This document shows positions 1 through 8,270 of a stretch of 64,000 nucleotides of DNA, piece after piece. Both the position numbers and the translations under genes were made by a program. The stretch's first letter is position 1, and the number at the start of each line of letters is the position of its first letter. Under the pieces are notes generated by a model. That model was given only the letters and a program-made list of their open reading frames with translations. It was not told where the DNA came from and did no database searches. Origin of the DNA: Pseudomonas sp. LD120 (GTDB lineage Bacteria > Pseudomonadota > Gammaproteobacteria > Pseudomonadales > Pseudomonadaceae); contig NZ_WVHL01000005.1 in NCBI RefSeq assembly GCF_009861525.1, positions 1,984,001 through 2,048,000 of the forward strand, read 5' to 3'.

Positions 1-66
1 AGATTGAGGAACAGGCACATCTAGCGGATTCTGGTGGGGTTTTTCTGGCGTCATTTTTTAGTTGGG

Positions 67-90
67 CAAGGGTTTAAGCCCTTGTTTTCC
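67..90 (+). terminator. Possible terminator hairpin before fliC
   Basis: CAAGGG and CCCTTG form a 6-bp stem (67-72 with 79-84) around a 6-base loop, followed by TTTTCC. The stem is short and the T-tract weak, so it may be only a weak end for a gene to the left of the window. Confidence 0.3.
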
Positions 91-131
91 AAGGGGTGGC
101 AGGGTGATGGCAAATATTTTTGAAAAAGCCC

Positions 132-158
132 TAAAGCAACTTGCATTGGCGACGATAA
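132..158 (+). promoter_or_regulatory. Sigma-28 (FliA) promoter of fliC
   Basis: TAAA at 132-135, a 15-base spacer and GACGATAA at 151-158 match the FliA consensus TAAA-N15-GCCGATAA with one mismatch. FliA-dependent late transcription of flagellin is established in Pseudomonas. The box lies about 80 bases upstream of the fliC ATG. Confidence 0.85.
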
Positions 159-239
159 CTATTACGAAGGTTCTCTAGGCCATTACCCGGCGGTTGCCAG
201 GGCCGGAAGCCGCAGTACCCAACCAACGAGGAATTCGTC

Positions 240-1091
240 ATGGCTTTAACAGTAAACACTAACGTCACGTCGTTGAACGTTCAGAAGAACCTGAACCGCG
301 CTTCCGACGCTCTGTCGACTTCGATGACTCGCCTGTCTTCCGGCCTGAAAATCAACAGTGCAAAAGACGACGCCGCCGGCCTGCAGATCGCTACCCGTAT
401 GACTTCGCAGATCCGTGGTCAGACCATGGCGATCAAGAACGCCAACGACGGTATCTCCATCGCCCAGACCGCTGAAGGCGCGATGCAAGAATCCACCAAC
501 ATCCTGCAGCGTATGCGTGAACTGGCCGTTCAGTCGCGAAACGACTCCAACGGTACTGCTGACCGCACCGCTCTGGACAAAGAATTCGCTCAGATGTCCG
601 ACGAGCTGACTCGTATCGCCAAGTCGACCAACCTGAACGGCAAGAACCTGATCGACGGTACCGCTGGCACCATGACCTTCCAGGTTGGTTCCAATACTGG
701 TGCTACCAACCAGATCACCATCACCCTGGCTAGTGGCTTCGATGCTGCGACCCTGAGCGTGGGTTCTGCTACCATCAGCATCAGCGCCACCGACAGCGCC
801 ATGTCGGAAACCAACAGCAAAGCTGCGATCGACGCGATCGACAAAGCGCTGCAGACCATCAACTCCAGCCGTGCCGACCTCGGTGCTGCCCAGAACCGTC
901 TGACCAGCACCATCTCCAACCTGCAGAACATCAACGAAAACGCCAGTGCTGCACTGGGTCGTGTACAAGATACCGACTTCGCTGCTGAAACTGCCCAGCT
1001 GACCAAGCAGCAGACTCTGCAACAGGCTTCGACCGCAGTTCTGGCCCAGGCCAACCAACTGCCATCCGCTGTACTGAAACTGCTTCAGTAA
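240..1091 (+). CDS. fliC: Flagellin (filament subunit)
   Basis: Structural subunit of the flagellar filament, exported through the flagellar type III system and polymerised under the FliD cap. The 283-residue product has the conserved N-terminal D0/D1 helices (MALTVNTNVTSLNVQ, then LSSGLKINSAKDDAAGLQIA) and the C-terminal D1/D0 helices ending VLKLLQ. The variable centre is only about 50 residues (roughly 140-190), so this is a short flagellin with little surface-exposed D2/D3. It has its own sigma-28 promoter upstream and a strong hairpin terminator immediately downstream, as expected for a very highly expressed single-gene transcript. Confidence 0.97.
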   Translation: MALTVNTNVTSLNVQKNLNRASDALSTSMTRLSSGLKINSAKDDAAGLQIATRMTSQIRGQTMAIKNANDGISIAQTAEGAMQESTNILQRMRELAVQSRNDSNGTADRTALDKEFAQMSDELTRIAKSTNLNGKNLIDGTAGTMTFQVGSNTGATNQITITLASGFDAATLSVGSATISISATDSAMSETNSKAAIDAIDKALQTINSSRADLGAAQNRLTSTISNLQNINENASAALGRVQDTDFAAETAQLTKQQTLQQASTAVLAQANQLPSAVLKLLQ

Positions 1092-1108
1092 TAGCTGGCT
1101 AAGCTTTG

Positions 1109-1145
1109 GCGGGGGAGTGCGCTGGTCGTGCTCTCTCGCTTTTTT
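1109..1145 (+). terminator. Rho-independent terminator after fliC
   Basis: Arms 1109-1121 and 1127-1139 pair over 13 positions, four of them G-T wobbles, around a 5-base loop and are followed by six Ts. It ends only six bases before the flaG Shine-Dalgarno, so it should limit read-through from the strong fliC promoter into flaG. Confidence 0.8.
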
Positions 1146-1164
1146 ACTTTAAGAGGTGATGGAC

Positions 1165-1536
1165 ATGGATATGAGCGTGAAGCTGAACTTGTCTTATCCA
1201 GCGGCCAAGTCAGCGACGCCTGTTGCCGATAAGCCTGCGGAGAAGCCTCGAGAGGTGGTTCCTGCTGTTTCGAACTCGGCCAGGCCGGAAGAAAAGAAAG
1301 AAACGCATACCGAGCAGGAAAAGCTGAAGATGGCCGTGCAGGAGATAGAGAAGTTTGTCCAATCGGTCAAGCGCAATCTGGAGTTCTCGATTGACGAGCC
1401 TTCCGGTCAGGTTGTGGTCAAAGTGATTGCCAGTGATTCGGGAGAGGTGGTTCGGCAGATCCCCAACGAAGAAGTGCTGAGATTGGCTAACAGTTTGAAT
1501 GACGCTAGCAGTTTGCTGTTCAGTGCCAAGGTCTGA
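1165..1536 (+). CDS. flaG: FlaG family flagellar protein
   Basis: FlaG proteins influence filament length; the Pseudomonas copy between fliC and fliD is also called FleL. The 123-residue product has a variable, charged, Pro/Ala/Lys-rich N-terminus and a conserved C-terminal half (SVKRNLEFSIDEPSGQVVV ... VVRQIPNEEVLRLANSL) typical of the family. I chose ATG 1165 because AAGAGG (1151-1156) sits 8 bases upstream. The GTG at 1156 and ATG at 1159 overlap or crowd that site. Transcription probably depends on leakage through the fliC terminator or an unseen promoter. Confidence 0.88.
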   Translation: MDMSVKLNLSYPAAKSATPVADKPAEKPREVVPAVSNSARPEEKKETHTEQEKLKMAVQEIEKFVQSVKRNLEFSIDEPSGQVVVKVIASDSGEVVRQIPNEEVLRLANSLNDASSLLFSAKV

Positions 1537-1540
1537 TACC

Positions 1541-1556
1541 TGGCATGAAAATTGTT
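1541..1556 (+). promoter_or_regulatory. Candidate sigma-54 promoter of fliD (variant -12)
   Basis: TGGCATG-AAAA-TTGTT resembles the sigma-54 consensus TGGCACG-N4-TTGCW with correct spacing, but the usually invariant GC at -12 is GT. It would place the start of transcription about 50 bases before the fliD ATG. fliD is an early, FleQ-dependent gene in P. aeruginosa, which supports but does not prove the call. Confidence 0.4.
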
Positions 1557-1618
1557 GCTGTGTTGTTTTGGGCGCTCTAGCGGTCAAAAGACTGGCGGCA
1601 CACTGAAGGGAGAGACAC

Positions 1619-3058
1619 ATGGCAAGTCCAATTCTACCGGGTACTGGTCTGGGTTCCGGCCTCGATACCGGTGCTATCGTCAAGGCGTTGGTTGCGGCTG
1701 ACAAAGCGGCCAAGCAGGGTCAGATCGACCGTGCAACCACCAACAACAGCGCGAGTATCTCCGGGATCGGAACCTTGCAATCGCTGTTGTCGACCTTTCA
1801 GAGCACTATGTCGGCTGCTGGGCTGGGAAGTGCTGTCAATCCGTCCTTTTCCGGCTTTTCTGCCACCTCCAGTGACAGTAAGGTCGTCGACGCCACGGCA
1901 GACAACTATGCGGTGGCCGGCAAGTACTCTATTGAGGTCACTAAGCTTGCAACTTCGTCAAAAGTGGCCAGTGCGGCTTTTGCCGGGGGAAATACCAGTG
2001 CCATTCCGAGTGGTACGTTGAACATCACTCAAAATGGCATTAATTATCCGCTGACTGTTGGCGCCAATGCGACGCTGCAGTCGGTGCGCGATGCGATCAA
2101 TGCCGACTCCAAGATGGCCATGTCCGGTATCAGTGCCAACATCGTGACCGACTCCTTTGGGGCGCGGCTGGTGATCGGTTCGGAGAAGACTGGTGCGGGT
2201 TCTGATATCTCTGTCAGCGGTATTGCCGGGTTGGAGATTGATGGCTCTCAAACGATGGGAAGCGGTGCGGCGGCATCGGGCAACATCGGTGGCTTGGCCC
2301 AGGATGCGGAGTTCAAAGTCGATGGTATGGGGCTGACGAGTAAAACCAATACCGTTACGCAGGCAATTTCCGGTCTTAAGCTCAACTTGGTGGCTGTGAC
2401 CGACAAGCCGATCACTGTGACTGTCGCTACCAACACCGAAGGCCTTAAAACGTCGATCCAGAAGTTCGTCGATGCTTATAACGCTGTGGCCAACGGTGTT
2501 TCGGCGCTGACCAAGCCTTCTTTGGATGACAGTGGCAACCCTACGATTCCGGCTCAATTAACCGGTGACGCACTGCCTCGCTCGATCTTGGCGGCCATTC
2601 GTGCGCCGTTGTCGGAAGTGGGGGCTGGCGACAAGTTGACTGTTTTGGCTCAGTTGGGGATCACCACCAACCAGAAGACCGGTGCGCTGGATTTCGACGA
2701 CAAGAAGTTTACGGCGGCCATGACCGATAAAAAGCTCGGTGGCGAAGTTCAGAAGTTGTTTACCGGCGATGGCGTCAATCCTGGGCTGTTGGAGCGCATG
2801 ACTTCCGCCATCAAGCCATTTACCCAGGGCGTAGGTTCGATGACCGAGGGGATTCTGACCACTCGGACCAAGGCTCTGGACATCACCAAGAAAAAGCTTA
2901 GTGATCAGCAGGAGGCTCTTGATCGTCGAGTGGCCACTCTGACTGCCGTGCTGACCAAGAAGTACAACGATATGGATAGTCTGGTGGGTAAGTTAAAGGC
3001 CACCGCCAGTAATATCACGTCGATGTTCGAAGCGTTGAACGCACAGAAAAAAGGCTAA
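1619..3058 (+). CDS. fliD: Flagellar filament cap protein
   Basis: FliD (HAP2) caps the growing filament and inserts flagellin subunits; in P. aeruginosa it is also the mucin adhesin. The 479-residue product has the FliD N-terminal domain (about 1-105, with LGSGLDTGAIVKALVAADK) and the FliD C-terminal domain (about 225-460). It ends in a coiled-coil region (LSDQQEALDRRVATLTAVLTKKYNDMD). The start follows GGGAGAG (1608-1614). A strong terminator lies directly behind the gene, so fliS needs its own promoter. Confidence 0.95.
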   Translation: MASPILPGTGLGSGLDTGAIVKALVAADKAAKQGQIDRATTNNSASISGIGTLQSLLSTFQSTMSAAGLGSAVNPSFSGFSATSSDSKVVDATADNYAVAGKYSIEVTKLATSSKVASAAFAGGNTSAIPSGTLNITQNGINYPLTVGANATLQSVRDAINADSKMAMSGISANIVTDSFGARLVIGSEKTGAGSDISVSGIAGLEIDGSQTMGSGAAASGNIGGLAQDAEFKVDGMGLTSKTNTVTQAISGLKLNLVAVTDKPITVTVATNTEGLKTSIQKFVDAYNAVANGVSALTKPSLDDSGNPTIPAQLTGDALPRSILAAIRAPLSEVGAGDKLTVLAQLGITTNQKTGALDFDDKKFTAAMTDKKLGGEVQKLFTGDGVNPGLLERMTSAIKPFTQGVGSMTEGILTTRTKALDITKKKLSDQQEALDRRVATLTAVLTKKYNDMDSLVGKLKATASNITSMFEALNAQKKG

Positions 3059-3073
3059 CATCCAGCCTGCGCC

Positions 3074-3110
3074 AAAAGCCCGGCAGTGTTTTCAAGCGCT
3101 CCGGGCTTTT
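3074..3110 (+). terminator. Rho-independent terminator after fliD
   Basis: A perfect 10-bp inverted repeat, AAAAGCCCGG (3074-3083) and CCGGGCTTTT (3101-3110). The descending arm supplies the T-tract. It separates fliD from fliS. Confidence 0.85.
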
Positions 3111-3120
3111 GCATTTGATC

Positions 3121-3147
3121 TAAAGTTTTTTGACGTTACGTCGATAC
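3121..3147 (+). promoter_or_regulatory. Sigma-28 (FliA) promoter of fliS-fliT
   Basis: TAAA (3121-3124), a 15-base spacer and GTCGATAC (3140-3147) match TAAA-N15-GCCGATAA at 10 of 12 positions. It lies immediately after the fliD terminator and about 40 bases before the fliS ATG. Confidence 0.65.
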
Positions 3148-3186
3148 ATTGCATATACGAACCCTTGAGTTTTGAAGAGGTATCAC

Positions 3187-3582
3187 ATGAATCCGATGTT
3201 AGCCCTTCGGCAGTACCAGAAGATCGGTGCGCAGGCGCAGACCTCCGAAGCCAGTCCTCATCGCCTGGTGCAGATGCTGATGGAGGGTGGCCTGGATCGT
3301 ATCGCTCAGGCCAAGGGCGCGATGGAGCGCAAGGATGTCGCCAACAAAGGCGTCTTTATCAGCAAGGCCATTGGCATTGTCGGCGGCTTGCGTGAGGGAC
3401 TGGATCTTGAAAACTCTCCGGATACCCTAGGGGATCTGGACGGCCTGTATACCTACATGATGAAGCGTCTGGCCGAGGCTAATATCAAGACGGATCCGAA
3501 GATTCTCGATGAGGTTTCTGATCTGTTGCGTACGGTCAAAGAGGGCTGGGACGCCATTGCTGCTCCAGGTCCACAGTTTTAA
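3187..3582 (+). CDS. fliS: Flagellin export chaperone FliS
   Basis: FliS binds the C-terminal helix of flagellin in the cytoplasm and prevents premature polymerisation. The 131-residue helical product begins MNPMLALRQYQKIGAQAQTSEASPHRLVQMLMEGGL, matching the FliS signature (Y...Q..TASP..L...LY.G) and usual length. ATG 3187 is preceded by GAAGAGG (3174-3180) at 6 bases; the TTG at 3172 lies inside that site and is unlikely. It is followed 11 bases later by fliT, presumably in one transcript from the FliA-type promoter at 3121. Confidence 0.94.
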   Translation: MNPMLALRQYQKIGAQAQTSEASPHRLVQMLMEGGLDRIAQAKGAMERKDVANKGVFISKAIGIVGGLREGLDLENSPDTLGDLDGLYTYMMKRLAEANIKTDPKILDEVSDLLRTVKEGWDAIAAPGPQF

Positions 3583-3593
3583 GGAGGAACACC

Positions 3594-3890
3594 ATGAGTG
3601 CAGTCCTGCAACGCATTGAAGAAACTCGCGAGGCTTTGGTGGGTGCTTTGGCCGAGCGCAACTGGCAAGCCATTGGTGAGTTGGATCTGGCGTGCCGTTC
3701 ATGCATGGAGGATGTGCTCAGCGAGGCGCAGGTGGACGAGGTTGCGTTGCGGGACAATCTTGAGGGGTTGTTGGGGGTTTATCGGCAGCTGCTTGAGGTG
3801 GCGACAGGCGAGCGTCAGGCAATAGTCGACGAGATGTCGCAGATCCAGCAGGCACAGAACGCAGCAAAGGTTTACCATCTGTTCGGTTAA
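3594..3890 (+). CDS. FliT-like flagellar chaperone
   Basis: A 98-residue helical protein directly behind fliS, the position of fliT in enteric bacteria and of PA1096/fleP in P. aeruginosa. FliT-type proteins chaperone FliD. A strong start signal (AAGGAGGA at 3581-3588) precedes the ATG. Sequence alone gives little beyond amphipathic helices (LQRIEETREALVGALAERNW, then LLGVYRQLLEVATGERQAIV). The name therefore rests mainly on size, helical content and position. Confidence 0.75.
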   Translation: MSAVLQRIEETREALVGALAERNWQAIGELDLACRSCMEDVLSEAQVDEVALRDNLEGLLGVYRQLLEVATGERQAIVDEMSQIQQAQNAAKVYHLFG

Positions 3891-4062
3891 TGTTGAGTTA
3901 ATCCGAACCTTGCGCGCCATAAATTTGACTGTGCACGCTTTTTTGACTTAACTAGTGGCTGTTTTCAGATTTCAGGCGTCTAAAAGGTAGAAAATGCCTA
4001 CAAGCGCGTCTAGCTTGCCCCTCATTCTGGGCATTTGAGTTGACTAGGGAAGTTGCTATTGC

Positions 4063-5538
4063 ATGTGGCGTGAAACCAAAATTCTGCTGATCGATGACGA
4101 TAGCGTCCGCCGCCGCGACTTGGCGGTGATTTTAAATTTTCTCGGCGAGGAAAATTTACCCTGCGGCAGCCATGACTGGCAGCAGGCTGTCGGCTCTTTG
4201 TCGTCAAGTCGTGAAGTGATTTGCGTCCTCATCGGGACGGTAAGTGCTCCTAGTACGCTTCTGGGCTTGTTAAAGACACTCTCAACCTGGGATGAGTTCC
4301 TTCCGGTTTTGTTAATGGGCGAAAATTCTTCCATTGACCTGCCTGAAGATCAGCGGCGGCGCGTGCTTTCCACGCTGGAAATGCCGCCTAGCTACAGCAA
4401 GCTGCTTGATTCTCTGCACCGTGCTCAGGTCTATCGTGAAATGTACGATCAGGCTCGCGAGCGTGGCCGTCACCGCGAGCCCAATCTATTTCGTAGCCTG
4501 GTAGGCACCAGTCGCGCAATTCAGCATGTGCGGCAGATGATGCAGCAGGTGGCAGATACCGATGCGAGCGTGCTGATTCTCGGGGAGTCGGGGACTGGTA
4601 AGGAAGTCGTCGCACGTAACCTGCACTACCACTCCAAGCGCCGCGACGCGCCTTTTGTTCCGGTCAATTGCGGGGCAATTCCTGCCGAGTTGCTAGAGAG
4701 TGAACTGTTCGGTCACGAAAAGGGCGCCTTCACCGGGGCCATCACCAGTCGCGCCGGGCGCTTCGAGCTGGCCAATGGCGGCACCCTGTTTCTCGACGAA
4801 ATTGGTGATATGCCGCTGCCGATGCAGGTCAAGTTGCTGCGTGTGCTGCAGGAGCGCACCTTTGAGCGCGTGGGCAGTAACAAGACCCAGGGGGTTGACG
4901 TGCGCATCATCGCAGCGACCCACAAAAACCTGGAGAGCATGATTGAGGTGGGCAGTTTCCGTGAGGATTTGTACTACCGCCTAAACGTGTTCCCTATCGA
5001 GATGGCACCGTTGCGTGAGCGGGTGGAAGACATTCCGCTGCTGATGAATGAGCTTATTTCGCGAATGGAACACGAGAAGCGTGGTTCGATCCGTTTCAAC
5101 TCCGCTGCGATCATGTCGCTGTGCCGGCACGGCTGGCCGGGTAACGTCCGTGAGCTGGCCAATTTGGTCGAGCGCATGGCGATCATGCATCCCTACGGGG
5201 TTATTGGCGTGGTCGAGCTGCCGAAGAAATTCCGCTACGTCGATGATGAAGATGAGCAGTTGGTAGACAGTCTGCGCAGTGATCTGGAAGAGCGCGTCGC
5301 GATCAATGGTCATGCGCCGGACTTCGCCGCTACTGCCATGCTGCCGCCGGAAGGCCTGGATTTGAAAGACTACCTTGGTAGTCTTGAGCAGGGTCTGATC
5401 CAGCAGGCGCTGGATGATGCCAATGGCATCGTGGCGCGGGCTGCCGAGCGTTTGCGGATTCGTCGCACCACTCTGGTGGAGAAGATGCGCAAGTACGGCA
5501 TGAGCCGCCGTGAAGGGGATGAGCAGGCGGAGGATTGA
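4063..5538 (+). CDS. fleQ: FleQ, master flagellar regulator and c-di-GMP sensor
   Basis: Sigma-54-dependent enhancer-binding protein at the top of the Pseudomonas flagellar cascade; it also controls exopolysaccharide genes in response to c-di-GMP. The 491-residue product has an N-terminal receiver-like FleQ domain (about 1-125) without the usual phosphoacceptor region, and LFRS with Arg144, the known c-di-GMP contact. The AAA+ domain has Walker A GESGTGKE (174-181) and GAFTGA for sigma-54 contact. A FIS-type helix-turn-helix lies at the C-terminus (AAERLRIRRTTLVEKMRKYG). FleN, encoded downstream, restrains FleQ ATPase activity. No sigma-54 box is seen upstream, as expected for a class I gene. 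Confidence 0.97.
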   Translation: MWRETKILLIDDDSVRRRDLAVILNFLGEENLPCGSHDWQQAVGSLSSSREVICVLIGTVSAPSTLLGLLKTLSTWDEFLPVLLMGENSSIDLPEDQRRRVLSTLEMPPSYSKLLDSLHRAQVYREMYDQARERGRHREPNLFRSLVGTSRAIQHVRQMMQQVADTDASVLILGESGTGKEVVARNLHYHSKRRDAPFVPVNCGAIPAELLESELFGHEKGAFTGAITSRAGRFELANGGTLFLDEIGDMPLPMQVKLLRVLQERTFERVGSNKTQGVDVRIIAATHKNLESMIEVGSFREDLYYRLNVFPIEMAPLRERVEDIPLLMNELISRMEHEKRGSIRFNSAAIMSLCRHGWPGNVRELANLVERMAIMHPYGVIGVVELPKKFRYVDDEDEQLVDSLRSDLEERVAINGHAPDFAATAMLPPEGLDLKDYLGSLEQGLIQQALDDANGIVARAAERLRIRRTTLVEKMRKYGMSRREGDEQAED

Positions 5539-5544
5539 CGCCGG

Positions 5545-5579
5545 TTTTTCAAGGCTTTGAAAAAAAAAGTGTTTTTTTT
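5545..5579 (+). terminator. AT-rich terminator-like hairpin after fleQ
   Basis: TTTTTCAA (5545-5552) and TTGAAAAA (5557-5564) form an 8-bp AT-rich stem with a 4-base loop; a run of Ts follows at 5573-5579. It lies just before the fleS sigma-54 promoter. The low GC content makes it a weak terminator. Confidence 0.45.
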
Positions 5580-5595
5580 AGGCACGGGTATTGCT
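5580..5595 (+). promoter_or_regulatory. Sigma-54 promoter of fleSR
   Basis: AGGCACGGGTATTGCT has GG-N10-GC spacing and matches GGCACG-N4-TTGCT. fleSR is known to require RpoN and FleQ in P. aeruginosa. The -12 element lies about 55 bases before the fleS ATG. Confidence 0.85.
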
Positions 5596-5648
5596 TTGGC
5601 TCTTGTAACGTTCCGTTTAACTGACGGTCAGCCAAGCGAGAGAGCACA

Positions 5649-6860
5649 ATGCCCCAAGCCGCCCAGATGTCTCCTGCCCCTGTTGTTCAGGGGCAATCGC
5701 CGTCCGTAGAGCAGGCAAGTCGGCTAGGCCTTGAGCAGGCCTTTGCCTTGTTCAACCAGATGTCGAGCCAACTTACTGACTCCTACAGCATGCTTGAAGC
5801 CCGAGTCACCGAGCTCAAGGGCGAGTTGGCGGTGGTCAGCGCCCAGCGGATGCAGGAGCTAGCTGAAAAAGAGCGTCTGGCCAATCGTCTGCAAAACCTG
5901 CTCGACCTGCTGCCAGGTGGGGTGATCGTGATTGATGGTCAAGGCATTGTCATTGAAGCCAACCCGGCGGCCTGCGAGTTGCTGGGGTTGCCGCTGGAAG
6001 GTGAACTGTGGCGCAACATCATTGCCCGAAGCTTTGCTCCCCGTGAAGATGACGGTCATGAAGTCTCCTTGCGTGATGGTCGGCGTCTGTCGATCTCCAC
6101 TCGTTCGCTGGACGCCGAGCCTGGGCAGTTGGTGCTGCTCAATGATTTGACGGAAACCCGTCACCTGCAAGACCAACTGGCCCGTCATGAGCGGCTGTCG
6201 TCTCTGGGCAAGATGGTCGCTTCCCTGGCGCATCAGATTCGTACGCCTTTGTCGGCAGCGTTGCTCTATGCCAGCCATCTCACCGAGCAAGAATTGCCGG
6301 CGGCCACTCATCAACGATTTGCTGGGCGACTCAAGGAGCGTCTGCATGAGCTTGAGCATCAGGTGCGGGACATGCTGGTGTTCGCACGCGGCGAATTGCC
6401 ACTGACCGATCGTCTGACGCCTAAATCCCTTCTGCAATCGTTGCAGGCCGCTGCCCTGACCCATGTCCAGGATGTTGCCGTGCGCTGGCAGTGCGATAGC
6501 CATCAGGGGGAGTTGTTGTGTAACCGCGACACCCTGGTTGGCGCCTTGCTCAATCTGATCGAGAACGCTGTCCAGGCCAGTTCTGGGGCGGCGCGCCTGA
6601 AGATCCATCTCTACACCCGGGGCGATACCCTGCGGCTTTGTGTGAGCGACAGTGGTGGCGGAATCGATGCTGCGCTCCTGGAGCGTCTTGGCGAGCCATT
6701 TTTCACCACCAAGGCCAATGGAACCGGGCTCGGCCTGGCAGTGGTCAAGGCGGTGGCGCGTGCCCATCAGGGAGAATTGTCGCTGCGCTCGCGTCCTGGG
6801 CGCGGTACTTGTGCGCTGGTGAGCTTGCCGTTGTTCTCCAGTGCTACTGGGGAGGAATGA
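5649..6860 (+). CDS. fleS: FleS, flagellar sensor histidine kinase
   Basis: Cytoplasmic kinase that phosphorylates FleR to switch on class III flagellar genes (hook, rod, ring). The 403-residue product has no membrane segment. After a coiled-coil region (about 35-85) come a PAS domain (about 85-175), a HisKA domain with the phosphorylated His195 in SLAHQIRTPLSAALLY, and an HATPase domain with LLNLIENAVQ, DSGGGID and GTGLGLAVVKAV. It is translated from ATG 5649 and followed 5 bases later by fleR in the same operon. Confidence 0.95.
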   Translation: MPQAAQMSPAPVVQGQSPSVEQASRLGLEQAFALFNQMSSQLTDSYSMLEARVTELKGELAVVSAQRMQELAEKERLANRLQNLLDLLPGGVIVIDGQGIVIEANPAACELLGLPLEGELWRNIIARSFAPREDDGHEVSLRDGRRLSISTRSLDAEPGQLVLLNDLTETRHLQDQLARHERLSSLGKMVASLAHQIRTPLSAALLYASHLTEQELPAATHQRFAGRLKERLHELEHQVRDMLVFARGELPLTDRLTPKSLLQSLQAAALTHVQDVAVRWQCDSHQGELLCNRDTLVGALLNLIENAVQASSGAARLKIHLYTRGDTLRLCVSDSGGGIDAALLERLGEPFFTTKANGTGLGLAVVKAVARAHQGELSLRSRPGRGTCALVSLPLFSSATGEE

Positions 6861-6865
6861 GGGGC

Positions 6866-8257
6866 ATGGCAATCAAGGTTCTACTGGTCGAAGACGATCG
6901 CGCATTGCGTGAGGCCCTGGCGGATACCCTGCTGTTGGCGGGTCATGACTACAAGGCTGTCGCTAGTGCGGAAGATGCGCTGGAGGCGGTGGCCGGTGAG
7001 TCATTCAGCCTGGTGGTCAGTGACGTCAATATGCCGGGCATGGACGGTCATCAGTTGCTGTGCCTGTTGCGCGCTCGTCAGCCGCAGTTGCCGGTGTTGT
7101 TGATGACTGCCCATGGCGCGGTCGAGCGGGCTGTTGATGCCATGCGTCAAGGTGCGGCCGATTACCTGGTCAAGCCTTTTGAGCCCAAGGCCTTGCTTGA
7201 GTTGGTGGCGCGTCATGCCCTGGGGTCTTTGGGGGCGCAAGAGAATGAAGGGCCGGTGGCTTTCGAGCCGGCCAGTGCGCAGTTGCTGGAGTTGGCGGCG
7301 CGGGTGGCTCGCAGTGATTCCACGGTGTTGATTTCTGGTGAGTCCGGTACCGGCAAGGAAGTGCTCGCCCGTTACATTCATCAGCATTCCCATCGAACCA
7401 GCCAGCCGTTTATCGCCATCAATTGTGCGGCGATTCCTGACAACATGCTCGAGGCCACCCTGTTTGGCCATGAGAAGGGGGCTTTTACTGGCGCCATTGC
7501 CGCGCAGCCTGGCAAATTCGAACAGGCCGATGGCGGCACCATTTTGCTGGACGAGATTTCCGAGATGCCCTTGGGCTTGCAGGCAAAGTTGTTGCGGGTC
7601 TTGCAGGAGCGTGAGGTTGAGCGGGTGGGCGCGCGCAAGCCGATCGCTTTGGACATCCGAGTGGTGGCTACCACCAACCGCGATCTGGCGGCGGAAGTGG
7701 CGGCAGGGCGTTTTCGCGAGGATTTGTATTACCGGCTGTCGGTGTTCCCGTTGGCATGGCGTCCGCTGCGCGAGCGCACCGCCGATATTCTGCCGCTGGC
7801 TGAGCGCTTGCTGGCCAAACACGTCAATAAAATGAAGCATGCTGCCGCCAGACTGTCGGCGGAGGCTCAGGCGTGCCTGTTGGCTTATCCCTGGCCGGGT
7901 AATGTTCGCGAGTTGGATAACGCGTTGCAGCGAGCGCTGATCCTGCAGCAGGGTGGTTTGATTCGGCCGGAAGATTTCTGTCTGGCCGGGCCTGTGGCCT
8001 GCGCGCCTCTGCCGGCGCTGGCGGTGCCTCGTGGCGCGCAGGCTGAAGTTGACTCGGGCGCCCAAGAGACCGGCGGTCTGGGCGACGATCTGCGGCGTAG
8101 GGAGTTCCAGATGATTATCGATACCTTGCGCGCCGAGCGCGGCCGGCGTAAGGAGGCCGCGGAGCGTTTGGGGATCAGTCCGCGTACTTTGCGCTACAAG
8201 TTGGCGCAGATGCGCGATGCGGGGATGGACGTTGAGGCTTATCTATTTGCTACTTGA
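6866..8257 (+). CDS. fleR: FleR, sigma-54-dependent response regulator
   Basis: NtrC-family activator paired with FleS. The 463-residue product has a receiver domain with phosphoacceptor Asp53 (VVSDVNMPGMDG) and the conserved VKPF. Next come an AAA+ domain with GESGTGKEV and GAFTGAIA, and a FIS-type helix-turn-helix (EAAERLGISPRTLRYKLAQM). I chose ATG 6866 because GGAGG (6851-6855) is 10 bases away; the ATG at 6857 is only one base from that site. An upstream extension in frame into fleS is read-through, not protein. Confidence 0.95.
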   Translation: MAIKVLLVEDDRALREALADTLLLAGHDYKAVASAEDALEAVAGESFSLVVSDVNMPGMDGHQLLCLLRARQPQLPVLLMTAHGAVERAVDAMRQGAADYLVKPFEPKALLELVARHALGSLGAQENEGPVAFEPASAQLLELAARVARSDSTVLISGESGTGKEVLARYIHQHSHRTSQPFIAINCAAIPDNMLEATLFGHEKGAFTGAIAAQPGKFEQADGGTILLDEISEMPLGLQAKLLRVLQEREVERVGARKPIALDIRVVATTNRDLAAEVAAGRFREDLYYRLSVFPLAWRPLRERTADILPLAERLLAKHVNKMKHAAARLSAEAQACLLAYPWPGNVRELDNALQRALILQQGGLIRPEDFCLAGPVACAPLPALAVPRGAQAEVDSGAQETGGLGDDLRRREFQMIIDTLRAERGRRKEAAERLGISPRTLRYKLAQMRDAGMDVEAYLFAT

Positions 8258-8270
8258 TTGATCGTTCGCG

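Larger units (their letters stand above)
1..239. other. Upstream non-coding region of fliC
   Basis: No convincing gene is seen in these 239 bases. The stretch holds a short hairpin at 67-84 and the sigma-28 promoter of fliC, then a leader of about 75 bases ending in the fliC ribosome-binding region (GAGGAA near 228-233). Anything transcribed into it from the left lies outside the window. Confidence 0.6.

Noticed and set aside
3921..3970. Two TTGACT hexamers upstream of fleQ as sigma-70 -35 boxes
   Set aside because: No acceptable -10 hexamer lies 16-18 bases downstream of either, so I could not place the fleQ promoter.
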